Shown in pieces: positions 47,536 to 56,960 of a DNA stretch of 64,000 nt. The position numbers and the translations under genes are program-made. The notes beneath the pieces are model-generated. The model did not search any database. It saw only the letters and a list, made by a program, of their open reading frames with translations, and was not told the DNA's origin. Source of the DNA: Hanleya hanleyi (taxonomy: Eukaryota > Mollusca > Polyplacophora > Lepidopleurida > Hanleyidae); contig JAVTVY010033859.1 of the NCBI GenBank assembly GCA_036873755.1, positions 1 to 64,000 of the forward strand, given 5' to 3'. Each line of letters opens with the position of its first letter. Position 1 is the first letter of the stretch.

Positions 47536-47539
47536 ATCT
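47536..47539 (+). repeat. Target-site duplication of the Ty3/gypsy element, right
   Basis: ATCT, partner of 39319-39322. Confidence 0.8.
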
Positions 47540-47732
47540 CATCCATCCATCCAGCACACCCATGCTGGGGGGGAGGGGGGGGTGCTATGGCTGTGTTTAC
47601 AATTCACTTGTGAGCTTGTCCAATCAGAAGCCGACCCTCAGAATAAGTACAAGTCACGTTGCAAGGATGGAACACAAACTGTGGACGTCTTTTGGATTGA
47701 TGGGGATAAACTGATTTTGAACTAGCTCGACC

Positions 47733-48116
47733 TCAATGTGCGTTATGGACCGACCGTTGATGTCGCCGTAAATTATCCTTTCGATTAAATGAATTCCTGC
47801 AGATCGAACATGTATACTCGCCAACAGGACCTTGAAAAGTAGACTCGTGGATGGGGTCAAAAGCCACGGGACCCATAACCCTCAAGCGTGCATGTCCATG
47901 GATTACACGTTGGTGAAATCTCAACTGGCTGTGTAGTCTGAAGCGGTGTCCACAATCCCCACATTGATGCCTGGATGTCTCATGGAGACACCGTTCATGG
48001 CGGTGTAAACTATCCAGAAGATTAAATGTATCCTCACAGGTCTCGCAGGTGTACTGGGCAGTAGGGACAGATTCCACTTCTCTTGCTGTATGGACATGTC
48101 TCCTCCAGTACATCAT
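47733..48116 (-). CDS. C2H2 zinc-finger protein of the palindrome (left copy, intact)
   Basis: I start it at ATG 48116; the GTG two codons earlier is in frame. Counted from that GTG, three classical C2H2 fingers are complete: C26/C29/H42/H47, C54/C57/H70/H75 and C105/C108/H121/H126, all with C-x2-C-x12-H-x4-H spacing. The last one is YTCSICRNSFNRKDNLRRHQ. A 25-residue linker separates fingers 2 and 3. About 129 residues, stop soon after the last finger. Nucleic-acid binding is the family role; the target is unknown. CCAAT-type (TGATTGGAC) and ATAAAAG sequences lie upstream on the same strand. The right-arm copy is broken (51420-51803). It could be the first exon of a gene continuing into the 38829-39146 ORF. 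Confidence 0.6.
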   Translation of the reverse strand: MMYWRRHVHTAREVESVPTAQYTCETCEDTFNLLDSLHRHERCLHETSRHQCGDCGHRFRLHSQLRFHQRVIHGHARLRVMGPVAFDPIHESTFQGPVGEYTCSICRNSFNRKDNLRRHQRSVHNAH

Positions 48117-48568
48117 ACCCACGCTGGGGGAGCCGCGTTTGGGTATGTCTACAATTCTCGAAGGCTCTTGTCCAATCAGAAGCCGTCGTTTCGGCCGTGT
48201 ACCACTTTACTATACACTTGCTTTTATGGACAATAACACAGTAACGCTCGCCAACGCCTAGCTTTACGCTTACGCTTGCTTTTATGGACAGTAACACAGT
48301 AAACGCTCGCCAATGCCTAGCTTAACGCTTCAACGCCCTGGTTTAATAACCCTGAAGCTCTGATTTTCTAGATATTTCAATGGAATTGTCACTAATTCAG
48401 CGAAATGCAGTGACGCCCGTCAACGCCCGACTCAACGTCTTTCCGCCCTATCCTAACGCCCTAACAGGGAAAGTAACCATTCAGTGCAGCCATTCACGCG
48501 ACATGTGAACGCATGTAACAAAATGTAGCCCTAAATATGACTCATTATGTCCATCATAATCAACGTTG
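48117..48568. other. Arm sequence between zinc-finger ORF and tRNA genes
   Basis: Holds a ~65-bp direct repeat ('cttttatggacaataacaca'/'cttttatggacagtaacaca', then 'cgctcgccaa') and many 'aacgcc' units. It is mirrored at 51200-51415. No gene is seen. Confidence 0.5.
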
Positions 48569-48653
48569 GTCAGGATGGCCGAGTGGTCTAAGGCGCCGGA
48601 CTTAAGTGCTGGTCCACATTTGTGGGACGTGGGTTCGCATCCCACTCCTGACA
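48569..48653 (+). tRNA. tRNA-Leu (anticodon UAA), possibly functional
   Basis: 85 nt. The acceptor stem GTCAGGA/TCCTGAC is perfect, the D arm GGCCGAGTGGTCTAAGGC is type-II leucine-like, the anticodon loop is CTTAAGT (UAA), the variable arm is long, and the T arm is GTGGG/CCCAC. A TTTTT Pol III terminator follows at 48660-48664. Oddities: the T loop reads TTCGCAT instead of TTCGAAT (the near-universal A58 is C), and the last anticodon-stem pair is A-G. The mirrored copy at 51002-51086 keeps the normal T loop. Confidence 0.75.
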
Positions 48654-48746
48654 CGCACCTTTTTCGTTATTCTTCGCTATGTTGTAAAACCATTGTATGA
48701 ATATAGCACTATATATGAATCATTATGACTACAATAACCAGCGTTG

Positions 48747-48862
48747 GTCAGGATGGCCGAGTGGTCTAAGGTGCCGTCTCAAGATCTATGAAATTATCTT
48801 CCCCAAGGTATGGGTATACTGGTCTGCACATGCAGGCGTGGGTTCGAATCCCAGTCCTGACA
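48747..48862 (+). tRNA. tRNA-Leu (anticodon CAA) with intron
   Basis: 116 nt. Acceptor GTCAGGA/TCCTGAC is perfect, the leucine D arm is present, and CTCAAG is followed by an intron of about 30 nt (atctatgaaattatcttccc onward), as in animal tRNA-Leu(CAA). The T arm TTCGAAT is intact and a TTTT terminator follows. One base appears to be missing in the 5' half of the anticodon stem and one T-stem pair is G-G, so it may be weakened. The mirrored copy is split by the 49708-50813 element. Confidence 0.7.
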
Positions 48863-48894
48863 TGCACAATTTTATTGGTCACAATAACCAGCCG

Positions 48895-49425
48895 ACTATG
48901 GTGGTTGTTATTGGAAGTCACATCATTCTGCATATGTGCAGTCGGGTAGTAGTAGAGAAAGAACAGTTCGGAGGTGCGCTGGTCCGAATTGGCCCTGTAA
49001 GGTGAGCACCGCTTGTGGGGGAGAGCCAGACTGGCTACCGGGTAGTTTGTGTGTGTCTGTGTGTGTGTGTGTATGGGTGGGTATGTGTACATGTGTGTGT
49101 GTTGTAATGCGGGGATAATAAAATTGGCTATATGCTGGTTGTTTTGTTAATGTCTCTTGGTTGTGCTTACATTGAATGTGTGTGAGCATACTATCGCGAT
49201 GAGAGAAGGTTTGCTTACAGAAAGTAGTCAACATGGTCCCCGGTCACACACACACACACACACACAAACTATACCTGGTGGCCAATCTGACTCTCCCCCA
49301 CGAGCGTTGCCCACCTTAAACGGCCAATTCGGACCAGCGCACCTCCAAAATTGTTCCTTCTCTACTATTACCCGACTGCACATGTGCAGAACGATGTGAC
49401 TTCCAAAAACAACCACCACAGTGAA
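48895..49425. repeat. Central hairpin of the palindrome with (TG)n/(CA)n
   Basis: 48895-49050 is answered by the reverse complement in 49255-49425 (shared 'tgcgctggtccgaattggcc' against 'ggccaattcggaccagcgca'). A TG-rich run (about 49047-49105) and a CA run (49243-49268) lie on the inner sides. The unpaired middle is about 49110-49240. The arms belong to the ~170-bp satellite family. Confidence 0.75.
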
Positions 49426-49427
49426 AC

Positions 49428-49621
49428 CACAGGCCCGCAAAACAAGAGATTTGGGGGGTGTGGGCGGTGGTATCAGGGTGAAGTGTCGAAATATGGGGTC
49501 TCTATATATAACCCCATGCATTGATGTAAAGCATGGGGTTATATTTAGAGACCCCATATTCGACACTTCACCCTAATACCACCGCCCACACCCCCCAAAT
49601 CTCTTGTTTTGCGGGCCTGTG
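49428..49621. mobile_element. 194-bp near-perfect hairpin MITE
   Basis: Ends CACAGGCCCGCAAAACAAGA and its reverse complement TCTTGTTTTGCGGGCCTGTG. The two halves pair almost without a break around a loop at 49513-49527 (gcattgatgtaaagc). There is no coding capacity. The CAGGCCCG-type ends suggest hAT-like, but no clean target duplication was found. Confidence 0.7.
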
Positions 49622-49689
49622 AGTCAAAACTCTTCCATGAGCGTTGCCCACCTCACAAGGCTAGTTATTGTCACCAGTAAAATGGTGCG

Positions 49690-50917
49690 TGTCAGGAGTG
49701 GGATTCGTACGGAAGCGTCTAGCGGCCATGACGAGAAATACTTCTTCGAAATTTCGAGATACTAAGTCGAAATTTCGAGATACTAAGTCGAAATTTCGTG
49801 TTAATAAGTCGAAATTTCGAGATACTAAGTTGAAATTTCGAGTTGATACGAAGTGGAAATTTCGAGTTACTTAGTCGAAATTTCGAGATAGCAGGTCGAA
49901 ATTCCGAGATACTAAGTCGACTTAAAATACCAGTACCTGGAAAAATTACTCTTAATATGGCCCCTAGACACCTCCAGGAAGCGCCCACGGGCCATGCTAA
50001 TGTGAGATCTTTTTTCAAATGTCGACATCGACTTCGTAACTCAAAATGTCGACTTAACTCTAAATTTTGACTTTATAACTCTATATTTGAGTTAATATCT
50101 CGACATTTGAAAAAAGGTCTCTCCTTAGCATGGCCCATTGACGCTTCCTGGAGGCGTCTAGGGGCAATATTAAGAATATTTTTTTCAGGTATATTAAGTC
50201 GACTTAGCGGCCATGACGAGAAATACTTCTTCGAAATTTCGAGATACTAAGTCGAAATTTCGAGATACTAAGTCGAAATTTCGTGTTAATAAGTCGAAAT
50301 TTCGAGATACTAAGTTGAAATTTCGAGTTGATACGAAGTGGAAATTTCGAGTTACTTAGTCGAAATTTCGAGATAGCAGGTCGAAATTCCGAGATACTAA
50401 GTCGACTTAAAATACCAGTACCTGGAAAAATTACTCTTAATATGGCCCCTAGACGCCTCCAGGAAGCGCCCACGGGCCATGCTAATGTGAGATCTTTTTT
50501 CAAATGTCGACATCGACTTCGTAACTCAAAATGTTGACTTAACTCTAAATTTTGACTTAATAACTCTATATTTGAGTTAATATCTCGACATTTGAAAAAA
50601 GGTCTCTCCTTAGCATGGCCCATTGACGCTTCCTGGAGGCGTCTTGGGGCAATATTAAGAATATTTTTTTCAGGTATATTAAGTCGACTTAGTATCTCGA
50701 AATTTCGACTTAGTATCTCGAAATTTCGACATAGCATACTATCTCGAAATTTCGACTTAGTATCTCGAAATTTCTTAAAAGATTTCTCGTCTTGGCCCCT
50801 AGACGCTTCCGTAGATTCGAACCCACGCCCACATGTGCAAACCAGTATACCCATACCCAGGGGAAGACAATTTCATAGATCTTGAAACTGGCACCTTAGA
50901 CCACTTGCCATCCCAAT
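49690..50917 (-). pseudogene. tRNA-Leu(CAA) split by a foldback element
   Basis: The 3' part of a minus-strand tRNA-Leu (acceptor TCCTGACA, T stem) lies at 49690-49707. The rest (T loop, variable arm, anticodon TTTCAAG with intron, D arm) lies at 50814-50917. The break is in the B box, and GATTCG is duplicated at both sides. The 5' acceptor has also decayed (CATTGGGATGG). This is the mirror copy of 48747-48862. Confidence 0.75.
49708..50813. mobile_element. 1.1-kb foldback element inserted in a tRNA B box
   Basis: Terminal inverted repeats start TACGGAAGCGTCTAG and end CTAGACGCTTCCGTA, and continue inward through 'cgagaaat' and many copies of 'aagtcgaaatttcgagatac'. GATTCG is duplicated at 49702-49707 and 50814-50819. 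Inside, a segment of about 485 bp is repeated in tandem (49721 onward and 50206 onward), and each has its own inner hairpin ('ggcccctagacgcctccagg' against 'cctggaggcgtctaggggc'). No transposase. Frames such as 50204-50854 and 49719-50018 on the minus strand are read from the repeats. Confidence 0.85.
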
Positions 50918-51001
50918 GCTGGTTATCGTGGTCATCATGATTCATATATAGTGCTATATTTGTACAATGATTTTATGGCAAAGAATAACGAAAAAGGTGC
51001 G

Positions 51002-51086
51002 TGTCAGGAGTGGGATTCGAACCAACGTCCCACAAATGTAGACCAGCACTTAAGACTGGCGCCTTAGACTACTTGGCCATACTGAC
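51002..51086 (-). tRNA. tRNA-Leu (anticodon UAA), right-arm copy
   Basis: Mirror of 48569-48653. The anticodon stem-loop CCAGT-CTTAAGT-GCTGG and T loop TTCGAAT are good, but the acceptor 5' half is GTCAGTA against TCCTGAC (one mismatch), the D arm has drifted (GGCCAAGTAGTC) and the T stem reads GTTGG/CCCAC. It is followed by 'accttttt', a Pol III terminator. Probably decaying. Confidence 0.55.
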
Positions 51087-51419
51087 CAACGTTGATTATG
51101 ATGGACATAATGAGTCATATTTAGTGCTACATTTTGTTACATGCTTTTACATGTCGCGGTGTGTATGCCGTGAATGCCCTTATGGCTGCACTGATTGGGT
51201 ACTTCCCCAGCCCGCCGATTGACTTGTCTATGCGCATTAGGGCGTTAGGATAGGGCGTTGAGGCGTTGGTTAACAGGCGTCACTACATTTCGCTGAATTA
51301 GTGACAATTCCATGGAATATCTAGAAAATCAGAGCTTCGGGGCTATTTCACCTGGCGTTGAAGTGTTAAGCTAGGCGTTGGCGAGCATTGCTGTGTTACT
51401 GTCCATAAAAGCCGTGGGT

Positions 51420-51803
51420 ATGATGCACTGGAGGAGATATGGCCATACAGCAAGAGAAGTGGAATCTGCCCCTACTGCCCAGTACACCTGCGAGACCTGT
51501 GAGGATACATTTAATTGTCTGGATAGTTTACACCGCCGTGAACGGTGTCTCCATGAGAAATCCAGGCATCAATATGGGGATTGTGGACACCACTTCAGAC
51601 TATACACAGTCAGTTGAGATCTCACCAACGTGTAAGCCATGGACAAGCACGCTTGAGGGTTGAGGAAACCCGTGGTGTTTGGCCTCATCCATGAGTCTAC
51701 TTTTCAAGGTCCTGTTGGCGAGTATACATGTTCGATCTGCAGGAAGTCATTTAATCATAAGGAAAATTACGGCAACATTAACGGTCGGTCCATAAGGCAC
51801 CCA
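51420..51803 (+). pseudogene. C2H2 zinc-finger ORF, broken right-arm copy
   Basis: Corresponds to 47733-48116 read in the opposite orientation. Finger 1 keeps its Cys pair and last His but has Arg for the first His; finger 2 has lost a Cys (HQYGDCGHHF) and the frame runs to a stop near 51615. The stretch for finger 3 (YTCSICRKSFNHKENYG) is present in another frame. The left copy is intact. Confidence 0.7.
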
Positions 51804-52193
51804 GCCATGAATGCCACCATTGAGGTTGAGTTTCAGACTTCACAGTCAGTCGATCCGCATCAATTCAAAAGACTTTGGCTTCTGATTGGACAACAGCAGT
51901 CTGAGATTAGCACAATTAACTTCTGACTAGACCAGAGCAGCCGATAATGCGGCCAATACACGGATAATAGCAGAAGTGAATTGTAAACACAACCATAGCG
52001 ATTCTCGCAGCGTGGGTGTGCTGTGATGGATTGATGATTGACCTGTAATCCTTATTGTTGTTGTTCTCTTATTGGACTACCCAATCAGAATAGTACTTAT
52101 CACGGACTACACCCTTACAGCTACGTATAGGCGCACATGTGTGACATCGTCTAAAAAACATGTCTCTCTGGACCCCAAGCCCCATTCCTACTG

Positions 52194-52466
52194 TTGCAGA
52201 GCCATGACGGATACGCGACTCGCATTTTACAGCATACGACCGTGGTTAATTCAATTACGGGTTACCGTGCAGTGGTTCGGTCCATGTTTGGAGATGGCAA
52301 CAACAGTGAGGGGCGACGCCAGATTCTGGAAGCATTCAAAGAAGCGTTCCTCGACAGAGTTGACTCGATGGAGAGGTGTGCTATCACCCACCACTACTGG
52401 ACTAGGACAGCCATCCTTGATGCTCAGGCTATGAACCACGAGCGCTCACGCCAGAACCAGCGGTGA
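52194..52466 (+). pseudogene. Unknown ORF of the palindrome, right-arm copy
   Basis: Mirror of 38829-39146. A 10-base deletion after the original ATG (52203) shifts the start. The core YATRILQHTTVVNSITGYRA through MFGDGNNSEGRRQILEAF is still open, and a TGA comes after the HERSRQNQR segment, so the hydrophobic tail is lost. It is a degenerate copy, but conserved enough to support that the left frame was once coding. Confidence 0.55.
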
Positions 52467-52609
52467 TTCGTTGGCCTCGTAATGGTCTTTGCCCCGGACG
52501 CTGTGGCCACGACAGTTATCTTACAGCGACAGAAAAGAACGGCTCTTCAGAGCCTCCATGTCTTCCGAACGAGAGACGGCTAACTAAGCACAATGTTCAC
52601 ATACACACA

Positions 52610-52611
<2 letters not shown>

Positions 52612-52641
<30 letters not shown>

Positions 52642-52665
52642 TACACACATGCACTCGCTCACTCA
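52612..52665 (+). repeat. (CA)n microsatellite in the right arm
   Basis: acacacacacac run with interruptions. The corresponding left-arm site (about 38755-38770, cgtgtgtgcg) has only a short trace, so it expanded after the arms separated. Confidence 0.7.
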
Positions 52666-52699
52666 ACATCATTAATGCGTCCATGCGTTAAGACGGGCG

Positions 52700-55600
52700 T
52701 TGGGCATGCCTCACGGGTCATTTGGACCACGGATATGGTCCATCTCTACCCCAAACACATTTCTTCACACCCCTAAAATGCCCAATTTGGCTACTACTCC
52801 TACTGATGATGTCACAGATGACGTGGACATGCCTCAAGTTGTGGTCTACACGAGAGCTTCAATATGACACCCTACATGACCTATTAGGACCAAGAATGGT
52901 CCAGCAATCACTCACAAACGAACCGCTAAAATGCCTGCTTTCCATACTACGACCAGACTGCGCATCTACAGAATGGTGAAACCGGACTAGACACCCGCTA
53001 TTCGCTATACTTGGATGAAATATATACCTCCAGATGTGATATAGTGGCTTTGCGCGCTTCCGAAACTGTCCTTTTTCTACTACTTCATGAATGCATATGT
53101 GCAGAATGACGTCATTTCCACGAGTGAGTGAATATGATTTAATATTGCTTCTTACTCTTTTTCACACCCAGGAATCACACGGGTAGGTTCCTATTCCCTT
53201 TCACACCCGAAATCCCACGAGTGGGGTCCTTTTCCTTTTCACACCCGGGATCCCCAGTTATTCGCCTCTTACGACAAGCTCTCTGAGAAGCGGAGACCTA
53301 TTATTACCATGACCTGGAGTGTGCACAATGACACCCCAGGTCAATCTCCGGGAGCCTCACGGGGCCCATTTCCACTACCCAACCACTCCAATCAGAGCCA
53401 CGAGTGCTTCAAACTGATACCTCCCCCGACCCATTCAGATCAATATTGGTTCACCCCACAATTCTGTCTGCGTATGCAAGCCATAGCCTTACTTCCATGA
53501 CACACCCATCCAGTCAAAGTCTACTCTACGAGTGCTTCAATATGACACATCCCACACCCCAATAGTGGTTCATCAATCACTCAAACACACTCCACGCACA
53601 TGCCCAAAATGACATCTTTCGTTACTACGGTCCAACTGTGCATGCGTATCACGATGAGACTTCCAAAAAAAACCCATACCATTCGTCGTCTACATGCAGA
53701 GCTACAAGATGACACCCCCCACGGTCCACTTGAACAACGGATGGTCCATCTCTACCCCAAACACCTTCCTTCACCCCCCAAAATGCCCACTTTGGCCACT
53801 ACTCCTACTGATGACGTCACCAATGACATCACAGATGACGTGAACATCCCCAAGTCGTGGTCTACACCCCGAGGGTTTCACTTTGGTGGCCGTTCACAGT
53901 TTCGTAGTAATGGCCTAATATGATAGACTGCCCGTGTTCTGCTACATCATAACTTTTCTTGTCTTCTTAATAGCTTATATCTTTTATACCATCCTATTCA
54001 GCATTATCAACGCTGCAAATGAGCACATACAGATCGATCGGGATCATGGACTAAATTTTGTCCTGCCTCAGTTATGCCCCTTGGGTGTGCTCACTTACGA
54101 GAAGAAAATCTGACAAAAAAAGGGCAGGTTGACCCTCACTTTTTTTTTTGCCTTTTTAAGTGGAGATCAGACCAGGGATGTGAGTAAGAAGTTTAATTGA
54201 AATCGCTCCTACAAATTTGAGCCGAATTTGGAAATTGAGCCGAATTTGACCATTTTTTTCGACATTTTAAAGGGAACGTAAACTCTGTGGCAAAACACCG
54301 CGGGAATTATACAAGAGTCCCAATAGATTAAAAAAATTGTGACAAAGATTTGTTCACATTTTTTCCCGATGAATGAGAAAAGCGCAAACACAGAAAATAT
54401 TGTGATTTGCAATTTCTCGAGGGCGCCGCCATGTTTATTTTGGGCAGGATTTTAAACCAATGGGAAAGCGTAAAATTCAGTTGTGCCGATAATCTCCTAC
54501 GTCATCAGACATTCTCTGTGCCGAGATAGCATAGCCGCACATGGTCTTTTTTATGCACTTCTCCGTTCCCCGACTGACAGATGCAATGTTATAGATTAGT
54601 TTTTCTTTAGAATACGGCCTGATTCTAGCAGGAAGCCTACCATGCTGGGCTGCTCTGCATTTGGCTGTCACAATGTGCCAGGTAATCCCGACACGTCGAA
54701 CTACCATCCCTATTCATGTTTGTAAGCTACGGTCTCGAATACTGCACCCATGCGACAACCTATCATTGTATGTGTTTATACTTGCTGAAATCAGTGTTTT
54801 TATTTGTTGGGAGTTACTTCCCCTTGATCACTGTACGTTTACTTTGATCGTAATAAAATTTGTATCATATCGTATCGAATTAACGCGTTTTTACCTCCAG
54901 AGGCAGAAGAACTAGTGTACACTGACGTCACGATTCTTCAACCATGACGGCCTCTGTGTAGTTCCAGTGTAGCGAAGTTAAAACGTTTAGTACCACTTAA
55001 AAAAAAAATGTAAAAAAATATCTGATACACGATTTGGATTCTAGGAAAAATGAAGCAAGCTTGGAGGAGAATGTTCGAGATTCATTTTTCTATAACACAG
55101 CAGTGTTACATCTTAAAATAATAGTTCAATCATGCTCTTTCAGAAAATATATACATATAAGTGGTTTGGGTTGACGATTTTACGACAATTGGTGGCCGAA
55201 AAACGGACCCATAGTCTATTCCAAGCCAAATGGAAGAATCCCTGGAGTGCACCCTTTGACACCTCACACCATGCATTCGGACCAAGAATGGTCCCTCAAT
55301 TGCTCAAATATACCCAGGCTGCGCACCTCCAGAATGACCACTTACGTACTACACCCCAATAAAAACACGCCAGTCTGACTACTCCACGAAAGCTTCACTA
55401 GGATACCCCAACCAGACCGTTTGGACCCAAGATGAATCCCTTGATTGCCCAAACATGTCATTTCCCATGCCCAAAATGACATTATTTCGTTACTACTGCC
55501 CAACTGCACATGCGTAGCACGATGCGACTACCAACAAACACCATACCATTCGTCATCTACATGCAGAGAGCTATAAGATTACACCCCACACGGTCCATTT

Positions 55601-56140
55601 AGATCATGGTCCATTTCTACCCCAAACACCTTCCTTCACACCCCCAAAATGCTCACTTTAGCTACTCCTACTGATGACATCACAGATGACGTCAACACCT
55701 CTCAAGTCATGGTCTACACCACGAGAGCTTCAAGATGGCACCCCACACGGTCCATTCGGATCACGGATATTCCCTCAATCACTCCACAGACCCCCATGAA
55801 CCCTACAAATTGCCCGCTTTCCATACCACGGACAGTATGATGAGACCGGACTATACACCAGTCCAATCCGATGTTACCCCAAGAGAACTTCAAAATAAGG
55901 CCTCCCACCGGGCCAATCGGACCACTCTGAGTCCGTCTCGACCTCAAAATGTCTATTCCAATGCCCCTTTTCTGCTGCGCATGCGCAGGATGACATCAGT
56001 GCCAACCCACACCCATCCAGTTGAATTGCTCCCTCACGAGTGCTTCATGATGACACCTCACACGATCGGTCCATTACGAGTCCACCTAGACCCCAAAACG
56101 TCCACCCCGACCAGTGTGCATGCGCACAGTAACTTTTCAA
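52700..56140 (-). repeat. About 170-bp satellite array in the right arm
   Basis: Reverse-orientation units with 'ggaccacggatatggtcc', 'ggaccaagaatggtcc' and similar anchors, 'tactgatgacgtcaccaatg', and 'ctgctgcgcatgcgcagg'. They are interrupted by the SINE-like block near 53120-53370 and by about 1.2 kb (53890-55130) of AT-rich sequence that has no partner in the left arm and no gene I can defend. Confidence 0.8.
53120..53370 (+). repeat. SINE-like gastropod repeat inserted in the right arm
   Basis: 'gagtgagtgaatatgattta', then 'tttcacacccggg', 'cgcctcttacgacaagctct' and 'gacctggagtgtgcacaatg'. The same unit is at 58505-58730. The left arm at about 38290-38310 runs straight across this point, so it is an insertion. 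Confidence 0.7.
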
Positions 56141-56363
56141 CAAATTTCAATGCATGGCCTCGAGACCCCTCCCATCGTGTTAGCTCGAGATGAAGAAAAC
56201 AAGGGGCCACACCCCATACCGCAAATGTCCATGAGTGGGTTTCCCATTAGGTTAAACATTGCATACAGCAAATGTCCATGCGTGGGTTCCCGATTTCCCA
56301 TAGCGGTATAGTGATTGGCCCTCTGGTAGGTATACGAGGGTATTTTCAACCTTGCCTACTATG

Positions 56364-56442
56364 GGCTGACTGCATGGTAGTGTAGTGGATAGCGTGCCCG
56401 CTTCTGAAGGGAGCAACCTGGATTAGACTCCTGCTAGGACCA
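56364..56442 (+). ncRNA. tRNA-like sequence, right copy
   Basis: Mirror of 36279-36352 with TAGTGTAGTGGATAGCGTG and a degenerate B box (GGATTAGACTCC). Not expected to be functional. Confidence 0.35.
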
Positions 56443-56617
56443 GGAGGATTCCCCTTCTCCCACTTTATGGCTATTATAACCTAGAAGCTGTACCCGGGAC
56501 CCTTTGACTTCGATTACCTACCAAACATTCCTAGAGATAACCGGACATCGCCGAACACTACCGAACATTGCCGAAGAGTCCCTCATTGACCCTCGTATTA
56601 ATAGCCAGGTTTCGTGG

Positions 56618-56817
56618 GGAAAATGACCCCTCTTGGGCCACCAATTTGCTCTTTGTGGAGGTCACGTGACCGGAAGTGACCGTTGACCCCTGGGCACCTT
56701 TACTATCCGGTATTGCGCGCATGCGCAGGGGTCAAAGGTCACTTCCGGTAACAGGACCTCCACAAAGAGCAAATTGGTGGCTCAATATGGGTCAATTTAC
56801 GCTTTATATACTACTAC
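56618..56817. mobile_element. Hairpin element outside the right end of the palindrome
   Basis: 'ccaccaatttgctctttgtg' is answered by 'cacaaagagcaaattggtgg'. The inside carries gtcacgtgaccggaagtgac and gcgcgcatgcgcagg. Related to 35932-36243 but without its outer stem. Confidence 0.65.
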
Positions 56818-56960
56818 CATATTCGATCGACTGTATCTAGTTTATTGTTCACAAGCCTTAGGTATGGACAATATGAATGTGCTCTTGAAAGAGACCGACT
56901 TGTAACCCCTATATCCATAATGGCATCACTCAATCTTGTCTTGAAATATTTTTGGTCAAT

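Larger units (their letters stand above)
36244..48900 (+). repeat. Left arm of a giant inverted repeat (palindrome)
   Basis: Read in reverse complement, this arm follows 49655-56480 in the same order: 'ccaggaggattccccttct' end with tRNA-like sequence, 'acatttgcggtatg' pair, ~170-bp satellite, unknown ORF, zinc-finger ORF, a block of 'aacgcctagctt'-type sequence, tRNA-Leu(UAA), tRNA-Leu(CAA). It is interrupted by the retrotransposon 39323-47535; without it the arm is about 4.4 kb. The arms are clearly diverged by eye, with many substitutions and indels, so this is not a recent assembly artefact. Confidence 0.85.
49655..56480 (-). repeat. Right arm of the giant inverted repeat
   Basis: Reverse-complement partner of 36244-48900. 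It begins at the inner edge with 'ctagttattgtcaccag' (partner of 'ttggtcacaataaccag' at 48877-48893) and ends with 'ccaggaggattccccttctc' (partner of 36260-36280). Insertions specific to this arm are the 49708-50813 foldback element and the SINE-like block at about 53120-53370. Its satellite section is longer than the left one. Confidence 0.85.

Noticed and set aside
49047..49268. Telomere-like or Z-DNA region at the TG/CA runs
   Set aside because: They are ordinary TG/CA microsatellites on the two sides of the central hairpin; there is no TTAGGG array.
50204..50854. 216-codon minus-strand ORF and its partners on the other strand
   Set aside because: The translation is the repeated 'KFRDTKSKFR' pattern of the foldback units; open frames appear on both strands because the unit lacks stops.
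53890..55130. Gene in the right-arm block with no left-arm partner
   Set aside because: Frames such as 54661-54915 have no domain or splice context; it looks like inserted or retained non-coding sequence.
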